Positions 1 through 7,928 of a stretch of DNA of 17,493 nt are shown here, in pieces. Position 1 is the first letter of the stretch, and every line of letters starts with the position of its first letter. The stretch is from Phycisphaerales bacterium. Its GTDB lineage: Bacteria; Planctomycetota; Phycisphaerae; Phycisphaerales; SM1A02. The DNA lies in NCBI GenBank assembly GCA_018882625.1, contig VERO01000015.1:1-17493 (forward strand), given 5' to 3'. A program made the position numbers and the translations under genes. The notes below the pieces were generated by a model that was given only the letters and a program-made list of their open reading frames with translations, had not been told where the DNA came from and searched no databases.

Positions 1-1088
1 TCCAGCGCGGCGCGCGCGTGGGTGCGCGCGGCGCGGATCGCGTCGGCCCGCAGGCTGTCGGCGCGGTCCGCGAGCGCTGTGCCCTCGGGCGAGGAGCGGT
101 CGATCGCCGACGCCAGGATGCCCAGGTCACGCGCCCGGCCAAGCGACTCCGCCGCCGCGCGAAGCGACCTTCGCGCCGTGCCCATCGGTCCGCTGGCGCA
201 GTTGCCGAGCGCAGCGATCTGATCGGCGCAGCGCTGGAAGCGCTTGCGTGTCTCGTGCAGCCACTCGTCACTGCGCCCGAGCCACCGGTCCATGGCGCGG
301 GCGCGCGCGCGGTCCCAGGTACGCGATGCGCGACCGGCCACATCGACCCAGTCGATGGGCGCGCCGGCTCGGACCCGCATCGCCTGCCAGGCGCGCTCGA
401 CCGCGGACGCTGCACGGACGAGCGCATCAGGCGCATCGTGCTCGACGTGAGGGATGCCGACCGCTGCAGTTCGCGGCGCAGGCGCACCGCAGATCTCCTC
501 GAGCAGCAGCGCGAGCGCATCCTGGGCGCGGCTTCCGGCGAGCGCGCTCTTGGCGTCGCGAAGCGCGACCGCCGCCGCGGCACTGCTGCGCGGGAACGCG
601 TCCTGCAGGAGCGTGCGGGCCGCCTGAATTCGCTTGAGGCCGCGGCGGTACGCATGGATGGCCGTTGCGCGATCCGCATCGGGAGCCATTGGCTGACCCG
701 CAGCGAGCAGCGCCTCGCGCACGCCGGCGAACTCGGCCTCCACGAGCGCACGGCATGAGACGCGGCATGAGCGGGCCCGGTCGAGCGTGCCGCGTGCAGC
801 GTGCACGCCTGAGCGTGCTTCCGATGTGCGGGACTCCGGCTCGTGCACGTCCGGCGAGCAGTCCCCTGCCTCCCGCGATGCGCGGCGCGGGTTCGCGCGC
901 TCACGACCGTGCGACGCCACCGCTGCCGCGCGCGTGCGCGAGCGGCTTGCCCTTGACTGATCGGCCTGCCGCTGCGCCTGCGCGGGCGTGATGCGCGCAG
1001 CTGCACCCTTGGCGGGACCCGCCGCGGCGCGGCGAGCGTCGAGTTCGGCATCCTGCCGCACTCCCCTCGGTGCAGTGCGCTTGGTCAC
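1..1088 (-). CDS. CHAD-domain protein, C-terminus cut by the window edge
   Basis: An open frame runs from a GTG at 1088 off the left edge (362 codons visible, no stop). Residues about 115-362 look like a CHAD domain: an alpha-helical, Arg/Lys-rich fold with two conserved His-containing helices. Here they are IHAYRRGLKRIQAARTLL (His145) and WLHETRKRFQRCADQI (His278), followed by LGRARDLGIL (about 316-325), which resembles the family's LGxLxDLxVL segment. CHAD proteins are known to bind polyphosphate through basic surfaces and often accompany CYTH phosphatases; that role here is inference. Residues 1-115 are Arg/Ala-rich, probably disordered. The GTG start is chosen because its GTGA overlaps the TGA stop of the upstream lipoprotein gene, suggesting translational coupling. 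A later GTG or the ATG at residue 134 is possible. The domain call is firm, the start less so. Confidence 0.72.
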   Translation of the reverse strand, partial: MTKRTAPRGVRQDAELDARRAAAGPAKGAAARITPAQAQRQADQSRASRSRTRAAAVASHGRERANPRRASREAGDCSPDVHEPESRTSEARSGVHAARGTLDRARSCRVSCRALVEAEFAGVREALLAAGQPMAPDADRATAIHAYRRGLKRIQAARTLLQDAFPRSSAAAAVALRDAKSALAGSRAQDALALLLEEICGAPAPRTAAVGIPHVEHDAPDALVRAASAVERAWQAMRVRAGAPIDWVDVAGRASRTWDRARARAMDRWLGRSDEWLHETRKRFQRCADQIAALGNCASGPMGTARRSLRAAAESLGRARDLGILASAIDRSSPEGTALADRADSLRADAIRAARTHARAAL

Positions 1089-1780
1089 GTCGTCGGAGGC
1101 GGAGTCGGTTCTGGCGCTGGCGCAGGCGCGGGTTCTGCTGCTGGCGCGGGAGCCGGTGCCGGTGCGGGAGCCGGTGCCGGCGCAGAAGCTGGCGCCTCGG
1201 TCGGCGCTGCTGCCGGCATTTCCACCGGCGCCCCAGGCGACGGCGCATCAGCGCGGTGCTGGTCTGGAGTGTTGCACACGGGCGCATCGGTCGGCACCAT
1301 CCACGTCTGCAGGTACTGCGGGTAGAACGCCTCGCCTGCGGAACCCTTCAGCGTGACCGTCGCGACCTGCCACAGGTTCTTCGCGGGATAGACGATGTCC
1401 ACCTCCGCACGCGGACCCGTGTAGCGCACCTGCGAGATCGAGAAGACGTTGGTGTCGCCGGGCTGCATCGGGCGCCCGCCGCAGATGGCCGCGATGCGCG
1501 TCCACGTGTTGGGGAACACGCCGGGCGGCAGGTTGAACACCAGCTCCGTGTTCGGTGCGAGCCGCTTGTGCGCGAATGCCAGCGCGTCCGCCATGATCTC
1601 AGGCATCGGCGGAAGGCCAGGATCGGGCTGCTGCGCCCCCGGATAGGAGGGGAACGTCATCGCCGGCGTGCAGCCGACCGACAGCGCCGCGCCGGCGACA
1701 GTCAGGCAGGCCACAGCCGCTGCGCCCCGGAGTCCTCGAATCGTCCGAACCGCTTCCGCCCGACGCTGCATTCCATGCAT
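1085..1780 (-). CDS. Predicted lipoprotein with Pro-Ala repeat tail, function unknown
   Basis: This 231-residue protein has an Arg-rich n-region, a hydrophobic stretch (about 20-34) and a lipobox-like LSVGC with Cys37, so it should be exported and lipid-anchored. Serine at -3 makes the lipobox less than ideal. The mature part has a compact region (about 60-163) with two further cysteines, Cys100 and Cys169 just after it, then a low-complexity Pro/Ala/Glu tail from about 178 to the end, typical of a spacer reaching through the periplasm or wall. I recognise no family. The start at 1780 has GGAG 8 nt upstream, inside the last codons of nusG, and lies 2 bp after the nusG stop, so the gene is probably in the nusG operon. 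Its stop overlaps the GTG of the CHAD gene. Compartment is moderately supported; function is not. Confidence 0.72.
   Translation of the reverse strand: MHGMQRRAEAVRTIRGLRGAAAVACLTVAGAALSVGCTPAMTFPSYPGAQQPDPGLPPMPEIMADALAFAHKRLAPNTELVFNLPPGVFPNTWTRIAAICGGRPMQPGDTNVFSISQVRYTGPRAEVDIVYPAKNLWQVATVTLKGSAGEAFYPQYLQTWMVPTDAPVCNTPDQHRADAPSPGAPVEMPAAAPTEAPASAPAPAPAPAPAPAPAAEPAPAPAPEPTPPPTT
1146..1181. repeat. Two-copy 18-bp tandem repeat coding for Pro-Ala
   Basis: The unit GCGGGAGCCGGTGCCGGY occurs twice in tandem, differing only in the last base. It is in frame within the lipoprotein gene and encodes part of its alternating Pro-Ala tail on the minus strand. Related imperfect units flank it. It is a coding microsatellite-like stretch that could change length between strains without shifting the frame. 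Confidence 0.85.
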
Positions 1781-1782
1781 GG

Positions 1783-2595
1783 CTATTTCTCCGATCGTTG
1801 GACGAACCAGTACTCCATATCCACTGGAGCCTGACGACCGAAGATCGTAACGAGCACGCGGACCTGGCCCTTGTCCGGGAACACCTCGTCGATCGTGCCC
1901 TCGTAGCCCTGGAAGGCGCCTTCCTTGATGGTGACGTTGTCGCCCTTGGCGAAGTCCATCTTGAGCTGCGGCGCCTCCTCCGGCTTCTTGGAGTCGTGCA
2001 GCATCTTCTCGACCTCGTGCGGAGCCATCGGGGTCGGCCGTCCGGCCGTGCCCACGAAGTCGCCGACGCCCGTGGTCTCCTTGATCAGGAAGAAGACGTC
2101 CTGGGGGATGCGGCCATCGGGCTCGAGGCGCATCTCGACGAACACGTAGCCCGCATAGAGCTTGTTCTCGGAGATCTTCTGCTTGCCGCCCTTGAGGGTC
2201 TTGGTCTTCTCCGTCGGCACCATGATGCGACCGACGAGGTGCTCCATGCCCTCGATCTGAACCTTGCGCAGGAGCGTCTCCCGGACGGACGACTCCTTGT
2301 TGCTCGCGACCCGGAGCACGAACCAGTCCATGCCCTCGCGGTACATGGGCAGGTCGCCCTGGTCCGCCGCGGCGCCCGCGTCGCCGGTGGCGCGTGCCGC
2401 TGCAGCGGCCTTCTGCTCCTCCGCGAGCGTGAGCTTGGTGGGCACCGCACGCGTGGTGGCCACACCGACGCCCTTGAGGAGGGTCGTGGGCGTCGCACCC
2501 GCGCTGCCAGGACGCAGCACGCGCAGGTTGCGGCTGGAGCCGGCGTCACCCGCGGCACCATTTGATTCGGAAGTCGGTTCGTGTTCGGCGTTCAT
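1783..2595 (-). CDS. nusG: Transcription termination/antitermination factor NusG with long N-terminal extension
   Basis: NusG binds RNA polymerase, supports elongation and links it to Rho or the ribosome. The 270 residues divide into an extension of about 87 residues (Ala/Thr-rich, low complexity), an NGN domain from MDWFVLRVASNKE at about 89 to about 202 (with MVPTEK and LYAGYVFVEM), and a C-terminal KOW domain at about 215-265 (GDNVTIKEGAFQGYEGTIDEV, then FGRQAPVDM). E. coli NusG is 181 residues and lacks such an extension. The ATG at 2595 lies 7 nt after the secE stop; an in-frame ATG at residue 84 or 89 would give a standard-length protein, so part of the extension rests on the chosen start. 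Order secE-nusG is conserved across bacteria. The next gene, 2 bp downstream, is a lipoprotein, not rplK. Confidence 0.95.
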   Translation of the reverse strand: MNAEHEPTSESNGAAGDAGSSRNLRVLRPGSAGATPTTLLKGVGVATTRAVPTKLTLAEEQKAAAAARATGDAGAAADQGDLPMYREGMDWFVLRVASNKESSVRETLLRKVQIEGMEHLVGRIMVPTEKTKTLKGGKQKISENKLYAGYVFVEMRLEPDGRIPQDVFFLIKETTGVGDFVGTAGRPTPMAPHEVEKMLHDSKKPEEAPQLKMDFAKGDNVTIKEGAFQGYEGTIDEVFPDKGQVRVLVTIFGRQAPVDMEYWFVQRSEK

Positions 2596-2602
2596 GGATG
2601 GG

Positions 2603-3022
2603 TCACGTTCCCGGATCGAGGACCTTCAGCTGCACAAAGAGCAGGAAGAACACGCGATCGAAGATGAAGCAGAGGAGCGCCAGCAGCAGGCTGAGCAGGA
2701 TCACGACGGCGGTCGACCCGAAGAGCTCGCGCCTCGTGGACCAGTTCATCTTCTTCATCTCCGCCTCGGTGGCGCAGAAGAAGTCGACGGCACCCGCGCT
2801 CCTGGCGGTGATCCACCAGATGCCGATGGCGCAGGCCACGCAGAAGGCGAGCGCGGCGCCCCACGAGATGTAGATGGGGTTGCCGACGCGGGTCACCCAT
2901 GCGGCGCCCGCGAGGTTGTCATGCACCCAGGTGCCGCCGGCGACGGCGAGCAGGCCGAGCCCGATCACCGTGCCCACGCGCGTCCAGTAGCCCTGGCCGT
3001 ACTTGTAGATGGCTGAAGACAT
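2603..3022 (-). CDS. secE: Preprotein translocase subunit SecE
   Basis: SecE clamps SecY in the inner-membrane SecYEG channel. The protein is 139 residues with three predicted membrane segments (about 17-33, 50-71 and 102-130), as in the three-segment E. coli form. The conserved SecE core is the last one: an amphipathic AEMKKMNWSTRRELFG stretch (about 87-102) leading into TM3. The frame is open up to 3067, but that start would lie inside tRNA-Trp. The ATG at 3022 has GAGG 8 nt upstream and is chosen. It lies 18 nt after the tRNA-Trp 3' end and 7 nt before nusG, so the tRNA and the mRNA are probably made as one transcript and processed. Confidence 0.93.
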   Translation of the reverse strand: MSSAIYKYGQGYWTRVGTVIGLGLLAVAGGTWVHDNLAGAAWVTRVGNPIYISWGAALAFCVACAIGIWWITARSAGAVDFFCATEAEMKKMNWSTRRELFGSTAVVILLSLLLALLCFIFDRVFFLLFVQLKVLDPGT

Positions 3023-3030
3023 TGTGTGAT

Positions 3031-3034
3031 CCTC
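3031..3034 (-). promoter_or_regulatory. Ribosome binding site of secE (decides the start)
   Basis: GAGG on the minus strand, 8 nt before the ATG at 3022. It lies between the tRNA-Trp 3' end and secE, and supports the 139-residue SecE over the 154-residue frame that would begin inside the tRNA. Confidence 0.75.
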
Positions 3035-3040
3035 GTCGAA

Positions 3041-3113
<73 letters not shown>

Positions 3114-3121
3114 TGAAGTGG

Positions 3122-3151
3122 CCTGGAGGGCGGGGCGTGCCGCCCTCCAGG
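3122..3151 (-). terminator. Perfect 12-bp hairpin between rpmG and tRNA-Trp
   Basis: CCTGGAGGGCGG (3122-3133) and CCGCCCTCCAGG (3140-3151) form a perfect 12-bp stem with a 6-nt loop, 10 nt after the rpmG stop and 8 nt before the tRNA-Trp 5' end. No T-run follows on either strand. It could be a partial terminator after rpmG, a mRNA 3'-end stabiliser, or a processing signal separating mRNA from tRNA. The structure is certain and the role is not. Confidence 0.5.
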
Positions 3152-3161
3152 TCCACGGCGC

Positions 3162-3341
3162 TCACTTGCGCTTGATCTTGTGGAGCGTGTGCTTCCTGAC
3201 GCGCGGGCTGAACTTCATGAACCCTTCCTTGACGCGCTCGGCGATGCCGCCCTTGACGCGGACCTCCGTGCGGTAGTTCAGGTCGCCCGTCTCAGTGCAC
3301 TGCAGCCACATGAACTCGCGATCGAGTGACTTCTTGGCCAT
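3162..3341 (-). CDS. rpmG: 50S ribosomal protein L33
   Basis: This is a 59-residue basic protein beginning MAKKSLDREFMWLQCTETG and ending FSPRVRKHTLHKIKRK. The latter matches the L33 signature (Y/F-x-P-x-x-RKHTLHKE/IKR). L33 sits in the large subunit near the E site. The zinc-binding form has four cysteines in two CxxC pairs; here only Cys15 remains, and the second pair is replaced by SPRV, so this is a zinc-independent (C-minus) version. The ATG at 3341 has AAGGTG 6 nt upstream, and lies 18 nt after the tuf stop, indicating co-transcription with tuf. Confidence 0.95.
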   Translation of the reverse strand: MAKKSLDREFMWLQCTETGDLNYRTEVRVKGGIAERVKEGFMKFSPRVRKHTLHKIKRK

Positions 3342-3359
3342 TGTTCACCTTGCCGCCGA

Positions 3360-4568
<1,209 letters not shown>

Positions 4569-4629
4569 GAGTGTGCTCCAGCTCGATCTGCGTGACTGAC
4601 GGCAGGACCCCGACGCCGGGACCTGCGGA

Positions 4630-4701
4630 AGCCACCGAAGGGGATTGAACCCTCGACCTCACCCTTACCAAGGGTGTGCTCTACCACTGAGCTACGGTGG
4701 C
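4630..4701 (-). tRNA. tRNA-Thr (anticodon GGU)
   Basis: A complete 72-nt cloverleaf: acceptor GCCACCG/CGGTGGC, D stem GCTC/GAGC, anticodon stem CACCC/GGGTG with loop TTGGTAA (anticodon GGT in DNA), T stem GAGGG/CCCTT with loop TTCAATC, discriminator T. CCA is not encoded. It lies 61 nt upstream of tuf, as in the thrT-tufB arrangement of enterobacteria, so it is likely the first gene of the tRNA-tuf-rpmG-tRNA-secE-nusG transcript. Confidence 0.97.
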
Positions 4702-4710
4702 GTTCCCGAT

Positions 4711-4735
4711 GAAAAACCGCCCTCGCGGGCGGTGG
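4711..4735 (-). terminator. Intrinsic terminator-like hairpin after the pilin gene and before tRNA-Thr
   Basis: On the minus strand ACCGCCC-GCGA-GGGCGGT is followed directly by a T-run (A4712-A4716 on the plus strand). This is a standard rho-independent terminator shape, about 70 bp after the pilin stop. It ends only about 9 bp before the tRNA-Thr 5' end, which leaves no space for a promoter between them, so a promoter upstream of the hairpin would have to read through it. Confidence 0.72.
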
Positions 4736-4742
4736 ACGAACC

Positions 4743-4770
4743 ATGCTATCGGGATCCCCAGCGGGTGCAA
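4743..4770 (-). promoter_or_regulatory. Possible sigma-70-type promoter for the tRNA-Thr-tuf cluster
   Basis: On the minus strand TTGCAC (4770-4765) and TAGCAT (4748-4743) are separated by 16 bp, giving a weak -35 (3 of 6) and a fair -10 (4 of 6). Initiation would fall near 4736, just before the hairpin at 4716-4733. It is the best candidate I can find in the gap between the pilin stop and tRNA-Thr, but motif matches this loose arise by chance. Confidence 0.3.
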
Positions 4771-4805
4771 CCCCTGATGCCAAAACGGTTTCCCGCCTCA
4801 GGCCC

Positions 4806-5810
4806 CTACTGGGGGTTATCAGACCGATCGAGATTCGAGATGCGCAGGTTTCGACCGAAGTCCGCGTTGGCCGGCGGATTGTCGGTGAAGAACGGTCCCT
4901 GCAGCTCCTCGATGGTCTTCCACTTGGCCTGCGTGTCCACGTGGCCATCCACGAACAGCATGATGCAGGTGGAACCTGGGTATCGGAAATCCACCTGGCA
5001 ACGGGCCAAGTCGTTCCCTCGCCACGGGTCTGCCGTGGGAGCGATGGTCTCGCCCGCCCGGCTGTCGACCACGTAGACCGACTCCGAGGGCAGCCGGATC
5101 TGGGTGGGAGTCCACCAGCGCCCGGCGCGCGAGTCAAAGAAGTCGTTCATCGCGAAGTACCCGGGCTGGTTGAGCTCCAGCTCGCCCGCCCCCTGCCCGA
5201 ACGGCGTCGCCTCGAGCCCGCTCGTCTGCCCGAGCTCAAGCCCGAACGGCCGCTTCATCGGAACCGCGCTGCGGAGCACGTTCTTGATGTCGCCGCCTCC
5301 GAGCGCGTACGCCAACCGGTCTGGAGAGTCGGCTCGGTAGTCATACGTGGACCCCTCCTCGATAGGGGCCGCCAGCACGAGTGGTCCCAGCCCAGCGGCC
5401 GTCCACACGATGTCCGCCCACGTCCCTCGATTCGGGAGACCGATCGGAGGGAAGTCGTCTGGACCGGGTCCTGGTGCCCGGACCTTGCCCCTGACGCGCG
5501 CGCCCGAGTAGTCGAACTGGCTTGGGACGAGCGTCTCTCGGTTGTCGCTGACGTAGCCCTGGATCAGGGTCCACGCCTGCCGGAGGTTGGACTGGCTCGT
5601 GGCCCACGCGGCATTCCCGCGCGCTGACGACAGTGCGGGCACAAGGATCGCCACAAGCACCGCGATGATGCCCACCACCGCGATGATCTCGACGATGGTG
5701 AGGCCGGCGCGCCGCGGGGCACGGCCCGAGCCCGCATGGCAACCCCCGAGCAGGCAGCAGCTGGAGGAGGGTCCTGCAGTGCGCACGTGGGTGGAGTGGC
5801 GGGACGGCAT
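4806..5810 (-). CDS. Type IV pilin / type II pseudopilin-like protein
   Basis: A 334-residue protein. RRAG|LTIVEII at residues 33-43 is a class III prepilin cleavage site: Gly36, then Leu37 with the required Glu at +5 (Glu41), followed by a hydrophobic helix (38-60). A prepilin peptidase would cut and N-methylate it. The C-terminal VDGHV (287-291) resembles the end of the H-X9-DG motif common in planctomycete pilin-like proteins, though the expected His is not at the usual spacing. The 36-residue leader, with three cysteines, is long. It starts 4 bp after the rho stop with no clear ribosome binding site, and a terminator lies about 70 bp downstream, so it may share the rho transcript. Whether it forms a pilus or a secretion pseudopilus cannot be told. 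Confidence 0.85.
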   Translation of the reverse strand: MPSRHSTHVRTAGPSSSCCLLGGCHAGSGRAPRRAGLTIVEIIAVVGIIAVLVAILVPALSSARGNAAWATSQSNLRQAWTLIQGYVSDNRETLVPSQFDYSGARVRGKVRAPGPGPDDFPPIGLPNRGTWADIVWTAAGLGPLVLAAPIEEGSTYDYRADSPDRLAYALGGGDIKNVLRSAVPMKRPFGLELGQTSGLEATPFGQGAGELELNQPGYFAMNDFFDSRAGRWWTPTQIRLPSESVYVVDSRAGETIAPTADPWRGNDLARCQVDFRYPGSTCIMLFVDGHVDTQAKWKTIEELQGPFFTDNPPANADFGRNLRISNLDRSDNPQ

Positions 5811-5814
5811 CGCG

Positions 5815-7260
5815 TCAGCCCATGCTCATGGTCATGAGGAACTCGGCGTTGGACTTCGTCTTGGTGACCCTGCTGCGCAGGAGCTCCATGGCCTCGACCA
5901 CGTTCATGTCGGACACGACCTTGCGCAGGCGCACGATGAGCTCGTGCTCCTTCGGGTCAAGCAGCAGCTCCTCGCGGCGCGTGCCGCTCGCCGCGATGTT
6001 GATCGCGGGGAAGGTGCGCTTCTCGACGAGCTTGCGGTCGAGGTGGAGCTCCGCGTTGCCGGTGCCCTTGAACTCCTCGAAGATGACCTCATCGGCGCGG
6101 CTGCCGGTGTCGACGAGCGCGGTGCCGATGATCGTCAGCGAGCCGCCGCCCTCGATGTTGCGGGCGCTTCCGAAGAACTTCTTGGGCTTGATGAGGGCCG
6201 CGTTGTCGACGCCGCCCGAGCCGATCTTGCCCGAGTTGGGCATCGCGTTGTTGTAGCCGCGCGCGAGTCGCGTGATCGAGTCGAGCAGGATCACGACGTG
6301 GTCGCCGAACTCGACGGCGCGCCGCGCCTTCTCCATGACGATCTCGGCGACCTGGATGTGGCGCGTCGCCTCCTCGTCGAACGTGCTCGCCACCACCTCG
6401 GTGTTGCCGTGCGTGTTGCGCTTGAAGTCGGTGACCTCCTCGGGCCGCTCGTCGACGAGCAGCACGATGATGTGCACCTCAGGATGGTTCGTGGCGATCG
6501 AGTTGGCGAGCTGCTGAAGGATGACGGTCTTGCCCGTGCGCGGCGGCGCCACGATGAGCGCGCGCTGGCCGAAGCCCAGCGGCGACACCATGTCGATCAC
6601 GCGCGGCTCGATCCGCTGCGGCTGCCCGATGATCTCGAGCTGGATGCGGTGATTGGGGTGCAGCGGCGTGAGGTTCTCGAACGACGGCAGGTCGTGGAGC
6701 ACCGCAGGGTCGCGCCCGTTGACGCTGTCGACGCGCAGCAGCGCGAAGTAGGTCTCGGCCTCCTTCGGAGGCCGGATGAGGCCGCGCACCACCTGCCCGC
6801 GGCGCAGCCCGAAGCGGCGCACCTGCGAGGGCGACACGTAGACGTCATCGTCGCACGGGAGGTAGCTGTACTCGGCGCTGCGCAGGAAGCCGTAGCCATC
6901 GGGCATCAGCTCGAGCGTGCCCTCGGCCATCATCAGGCCGTGCTGGGCAGCGCGTGCCTTGAGGATCTCGAACACCAGCCGCTGCTTGGGCATGCCCATC
7001 GGGTCGGCGATGTCATGCTCCTTCGCGACCTTCGCGAGCTCCGCGCCGGTCATGTGCTGCAGCGCGCCAAGGTCGAGCTCATCCTTCTTGGCCTCGTCCC
7101 AGCGCTCCTGCAGCTCAGCCTCAAGCTGAGCGGCCTCGGCCTCCAGCTGCTCGTCGCTCGGGACGGTGCCGGGAAGCACCGCGACCGGCGGGGCCGCGAT
7201 GCCCGAGGGAAAGCCTCCAGATGATCCGCCACGGCGGCGACGACGACGACCCTTGCTCAT
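5815..7260 (-). CDS. rho: Transcription termination factor Rho
   Basis: Rho is a hexameric RNA-dependent ATPase that ends transcription. The 481 residues comprise an Arg-rich start (GRRRRRRGG), a Rho_N helical segment (about 63-105), the cold-shock-like RNA-binding domain (about 113-182, with DGYGFLR) and the ATPase domain. The last has Walker A APPRTGKT (238-245), LLVDERPEEV (267-276), Walker B VVILLDSIT (322-330) and the FFGSARNIEGGGSLTI segment (362-377). Length exceeds E. coli Rho (419) mainly at the N-terminus. The P-loop reads PPRTGKT against E. coli PPKAGKT. The ATG at 7260 has AAGG 12 nt upstream, rather far. It follows coaE by 47 bp. Confidence 0.98.
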   Translation of the reverse strand: MSKGRRRRRRGGSSGGFPSGIAAPPVAVLPGTVPSDEQLEAEAAQLEAELQERWDEAKKDELDLGALQHMTGAELAKVAKEHDIADPMGMPKQRLVFEILKARAAQHGLMMAEGTLELMPDGYGFLRSAEYSYLPCDDDVYVSPSQVRRFGLRRGQVVRGLIRPPKEAETYFALLRVDSVNGRDPAVLHDLPSFENLTPLHPNHRIQLEIIGQPQRIEPRVIDMVSPLGFGQRALIVAPPRTGKTVILQQLANSIATNHPEVHIIVLLVDERPEEVTDFKRNTHGNTEVVASTFDEEATRHIQVAEIVMEKARRAVEFGDHVVILLDSITRLARGYNNAMPNSGKIGSGGVDNAALIKPKKFFGSARNIEGGGSLTIIGTALVDTGSRADEVIFEEFKGTGNAELHLDRKLVEKRTFPAINIAASGTRREELLLDPKEHELIVRLRKVVSDMNVVEAMELLRSRVTKTKSNAEFLMTMSMG

Positions 7261-7307
7261 GAGATGGGAACCTTCTGATCCGGATGCGGTGACCGGTCGG
7301 CGGGGGT

Positions 7308-7928
7308 CTACCCCGCCCGGCCTGCCGCAATCACGTGGTCGAGTACCAGGCGCACTTGCGCCCGCAACGATTCCGGATCACCGTCGTTGCGCACTACATG
7401 ATCTGCCGCCTTCCGCTTCCGGTCAAGTGGCCACTGCGCACTTTCCCGGCGCCTCCAATCGGCCTCTGACCACCCCCGATTGCGGACGACCCGATCCCTG
7501 CGGATGCTGTCAGCCGCATCCACGAAGACGATCGCGTCGCAGGCGTCCCCAAGCCCCGATTCGAGGAGCAGAGGGGCGTCAATGACGAGTGCAGGGGTCC
7601 CGGCCGGCGCCGCCGCAAACTCCGATTCGCGCATCGCGTGGATCCTCGGATGGATGACCGACTCGAGCCACGCCCGCTCGGCGGGATCGGAAAAGACGAT
7701 CCGTCCGACGGCCGCGCGATCGACTGGCCGAGCGGGATCGCCTCCCGCGCACGCGCGAGCTCCCCACCGCTCGCGCATCGCTCGCTGCACCCGCGGCTCG
7801 TCAAACACACGCCGCGCATGGGCGTCGGAGTCGCTGACCACGCATCCGAGGCTGCGCAGCGCGTCGGCCACTGCGCTCTTGCCCGCGCCGATGCCGCCAG
7901 TGATGCCGATGACAGGGAGGCGCGGCAT
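7308..7928 (-). CDS. coaE: Dephospho-CoA kinase
   Basis: CoaE phosphorylates the 3'-OH of the ribose in dephospho-CoA, the last step of CoA synthesis in the cytoplasm. The 206 residues match the usual length. Seen are Walker A GGIGAGKS (11-18), DSDAHARRV (33-41), the family's VIHPRIH segment and IDAPLLLES before the strand with FVDA. The start at 7928 shares its A with the cysS stop (TGATG), typical of coupled genes. The same frame stays open far upstream, but there it is only a shadow of cysS. The pairing with cysS and rho is not an obvious pathway link and probably reflects a housekeeping operon. Confidence 0.95.
   Translation of the reverse strand: MPRLPVIGITGGIGAGKSAVADALRSLGCVVSDSDAHARRVFDEPRVQRAMRERWGARACAGGDPARPVDRAAVGRIVFSDPAERAWLESVIHPRIHAMRESEFAAAPAGTPALVIDAPLLLESGLGDACDAIVFVDAADSIRRDRVVRNRGWSEADWRRRESAQWPLDRKRKAADHVVRNDGDPESLRAQVRLVLDHVIAAGRAG

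Noticed and set aside
18..758. A 246-codon open frame on the plus strand at the left edge.
   Set aside because: It is antisense to the CHAD-domain gene, whose frame holds both conserved His helices and stays open for 362 codons.
5587..7224. A 545-codon open frame on the plus strand.
   Set aside because: It is antisense to rho and the pilin gene; composition is a mirror of Rho codons and no motif is visible.
7276..7300. Two 8-bp palindromes (ATCCGGAT and GACCGGTC) before rho.
   Set aside because: Short palindromes are frequent in GC-rich DNA and there is no further sign of an operator or terminator.
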